The notes under the pieces: model-generated
Seen by the model: the letters and a program-made list of their open reading frames with translations, nothing else
The model's database searches: none
What the model was told of the DNA's origin: nothing
Program-made: the position numbers and the translations under genes
NCBI RefSeq assembly: GCF_029714945.1
Contig: NZ_CP121634.1
Location: 8,887,001-8,951,000 of the forward strand
DNA: 64,000 nucleotides
Reading direction: 5' to 3'
Origin: Bradyrhizobium sp. CIAT3101
Lineage (GTDB): Bacteria; Pseudomonadota; Alphaproteobacteria; Rhizobiales; Xanthobacteraceae
Shown here: piece after piece, positions 62,342 through 64,000 of the stretch
Numbering within the stretch: the first letter of the stretch is position 1
Layout of the letters: each line of letters starts with the position of its first letter

Positions 62342-63343
62342 ATGAGTGGAAGCCGCAATCGTCAAATTCTTCTGGTGGAAAAGCCCAGCGGCAAGCTCGG
62401 TCCCGAGCACTTCAAGATGGTCGAGAGTTCGTTGCCGGAACCGAAGGACGGCGAGGCCTTGCTGCGCGTGCGTTACATCTCGCTCGACGCGGCCAACCGC
62501 GCCTGGATGCACGGCGCGACCTACCGTTCGGCCGTGGAGGCGAACAGCGTGATGGCCGGCGGTGGCATTGCCGAGGTCGTCAGCTCGAAGGCGCCGGAGC
62601 TGGCGGCAGGTGACATCGTGTTCGGCGACACCGGCTGGCAGGAATTCGCCGCAGTGCCCGCAAAGCATTTGACGAAAATGCCGAAGCTCGAACCGATGAC
62701 GCATCTGCTCAGCGTGTTCGGCATCGCCGGCCTCACCGCCTATTTCGGCCTGCTCGAGGTCGGCAAGCCCAAGGAAGGCGAGACGGTCGTGGTGTCGGCG
62801 GCGGCGGGCTCGGTCGGCTCGATCGTCGGACAGATCGCCAAGATCAAGGGATGTCGCGTGATCGGTATCGCCGGCGGCGCCGACAAGTGCCAATGGCTGA
62901 CCTCCGAGCTCGGCTTCGATGCCGCCGTCGACTACAAGGACGGCGCGGTGTTCAAGGCGCTGCGCGCGGCCGCACCAAAGGGCATCGACGTCTATTTCGA
63001 CAATGTCGGCGGCGATATTCTGGAAGCTTGCCTGCCGCAGATGAACAATTACGGCCGCATCGCCTGCTGCGGTGCAATCTCGCAATATGATGGCGCACCG
63101 TCGGCACACGGCCCGCGCGGCGTGCCCGGCCTGATCGTGGTGAAGCGGCTCGTGATGCAGGGCTTCATCGTGATGGATTACATGAAGGAGAACCAGCGCG
63201 CGCTCGCCGATCTTCAGGCCTGGGTCAAGGCGGGCAGACTGAAGGTGCAGGAAGACATCATCGACGGATTGCAGAACACGCCGAAAGCGCTGATCGGATT
63301 GCTCGCCGGTGAGAACCGCGGCAAGCGCATGGTCAAGCTCTAA
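62342..63343 (+). CDS. MDR-family NADP-dependent oxidoreductase
   Basis: The 333-residue protein starts at the ATG at 62342, with GGAGG 6 nt upstream (62331-62335). A zinc-free GroES-like N-terminal domain precedes a Rossmann domain with VVVSAAAGSVGSIVGQIAK (about 145-163) and VDVYFDNVGG-like IDVYFDNVGGDIL. This fits prostaglandin-reductase/leukotriene B4 dehydrogenase-like enzymes that reduce alkenals. Single gene. Confidence 0.9.
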   Translation: MSGSRNRQILLVEKPSGKLGPEHFKMVESSLPEPKDGEALLRVRYISLDAANRAWMHGATYRSAVEANSVMAGGGIAEVVSSKAPELAAGDIVFGDTGWQEFAAVPAKHLTKMPKLEPMTHLLSVFGIAGLTAYFGLLEVGKPKEGETVVVSAAAGSVGSIVGQIAKIKGCRVIGIAGGADKCQWLTSELGFDAAVDYKDGAVFKALRAAAPKGIDVYFDNVGGDILEACLPQMNNYGRIACCGAISQYDGAPSAHGPRGVPGLIVVKRLVMQGFIVMDYMKENQRALADLQAWVKAGRLKVQEDIIDGLQNTPKALIGLLAGENRGKRMVKL

Positions 63344-63495
63344 CGACGTAGTTACGTCGCAATTGCACTGACATTATCTACTTGCGGTAGAGCTCGCGGC
63401 GGCGAATGATGCCGCACGCGGTATTGGCCGCAACGATTGCTTGCATCACTTTTCATAAATCATCGGCGTTGCCGACAGGGCAGGAATACACCCAG

Positions 63496-64000
63496 ATGTT
63501 CAACATGTTGAAACATGTTTCGACGCGTCACGCGTTGCTCGCCGCAGCACTCTTCGCAACTGCAACAAGCGCATACGCGCAAGCGCCGACCGAGGCTCAG
63601 AAGAGCGCCATCCGCTCCGCATGCCGCTCGGACTTCATCGCACATTGCTCGAGCGTGACGCCCGGCGGCGTGGAAGCCTATCAATGTTTGCAGAGCCACA
63701 TGTCGAGCCTGTCGGGGGGATGCCAGACCGCGGTCCGCGCGGTCGAGCCCGCTGCAGCACCCAAGACCGAAGCTGCGCCCGCAAAATCGGAACCTGCAAA
63801 GACCGATGCCGCGCCGGCTGCCGAGCCTGCGGCGAAACCGGCCGCGGAATCCGCACCCAAAGCAGCGGCGGCCAAGCAGCCGAGCAGCGCACAGATTGGC
63901 GCGGTCAAGAGCGCGTGCCGCAGCGACTATCCCAAGGTTTGCGCCAGCGTGCCGCCGGGCGGCGCTCCCGCGCTCGAATGCCTGGAGAAGAACAAGGCCA
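63496..64000 (+). CDS. Secreted Cys-rich-repeat protein, runs off the window
   Basis: A signal peptide (MFNMLKHVSTRHALLAAALF, cleavage near AYAQ) is followed by two similar units beginning AIRSACRSDFIAHCSSVTPGG and AVKSACRSDYPKVCASVPPGG. Each has C-x(6-7)-C spacing and a later Cys, matching the Cys-rich repeat family seen in periplasmic proteins. They are joined by a long Ala/Pro/Lys linker (about residues 83-133). The 3' end is beyond base 64000. Confidence 0.75.
   Translation, partial: MFNMLKHVSTRHALLAAALFATATSAYAQAPTEAQKSAIRSACRSDFIAHCSSVTPGGVEAYQCLQSHMSSLSGGCQTAVRAVEPAAAPKTEAAPAKSEPAKTDAAPAAEPAAKPAAESAPKAAAAKQPSSAQIGAVKSACRSDYPKVCASVPPGGAPALECLEKNKA

Overview
The window looks like an alphaproteobacterial chromosome, most likely Bradyrhizobium or a close relative. 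The evidence is high GC, many compact operons with ATGA start/stop overlaps, an Omp25-like barrel, an ECF sigma/YCII pair, rhizobial-type extragenic palindromes and paired NitT/TauT-type ABC transporters. The genus is an inference from gene content; no rRNA or tRNA gene was found.

It falls into two parts. Bases 1 to about 32,165 are an accessory island. It ends where the 3' part of radC (32165-32344) resumes beside an AlpA/excisionase-like gene. From about 32,345 to 64,000 is ordinary chromosome, disturbed only by two identical IS110 copies.

The island carries two separate, intact ubiquitin-like conjugation operons. System 1 (80-2832, minus strand) encodes a double-Ubl protein, an E2, a JAB/JAMM deconjugase and an E1 (Bil-like). 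It is divergent from an XRE repressor and an ImmA/IrrE metalloprotease. System 2 (26432-29770, minus strand) encodes a poly-Ubl protein, a CEHH-type E2-like protein, a JAB protease and a ThiF-type E1. It is divergent from a WYL regulator and a small nucleotidyltransferase. Between them lie other conflict-type genes: an FAD-Rossmann protein fused to about a dozen ankyrin repeats, a metallo-beta-lactamase/gingipain-like (C25) fusion with a small partner, DUF2235, DUF2252, a Fic remnant, a PBECR-like RNase candidate and Ku.

Many island genes are broken by single-base frameshifts: istA, the Ku tail, an S1/P1 nuclease-HAD phosphatase fusion, DUF2252, a membrane protein, an unnamed gene at 11.4-11.8 kb and a fragment at 26.1-26.3 kb. 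Fic, SRAP (YedK) and an IS1595 element are truncated or rearranged. Both Ubl operons, their regulators, the MBL-C25 gene and the FAD-ankyrin gene read through without damage. I saw no frameshift in the chromosomal half, which argues against general sequence error.

The chromosomal half holds a DUF4239 protein, a VOC protein, a TetR regulator with two palindromic operators and a tautomerase; a peptidoglycan-binding protein; an ECF42-like sigma/YCII pair; a hydroxyacid dehydrogenase; an NMT1-type ABC importer with a creatininase; a fused Omp25/OprB porin followed by an ABC importer; a CorC-type protein; PilZ, a glutamate-synthase-family protein and patatin between the two IS110 copies; ferredoxin-NADP reductase; an ATP-grasp protein; a glutamate/dicarboxylate uptake pair; and an oxidoreductase. 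Each IS110 copy sits inside one arm of a paired extragenic palindrome and carries a 5' non-coding segment with the features expected of a bridge RNA aimed at that palindrome.
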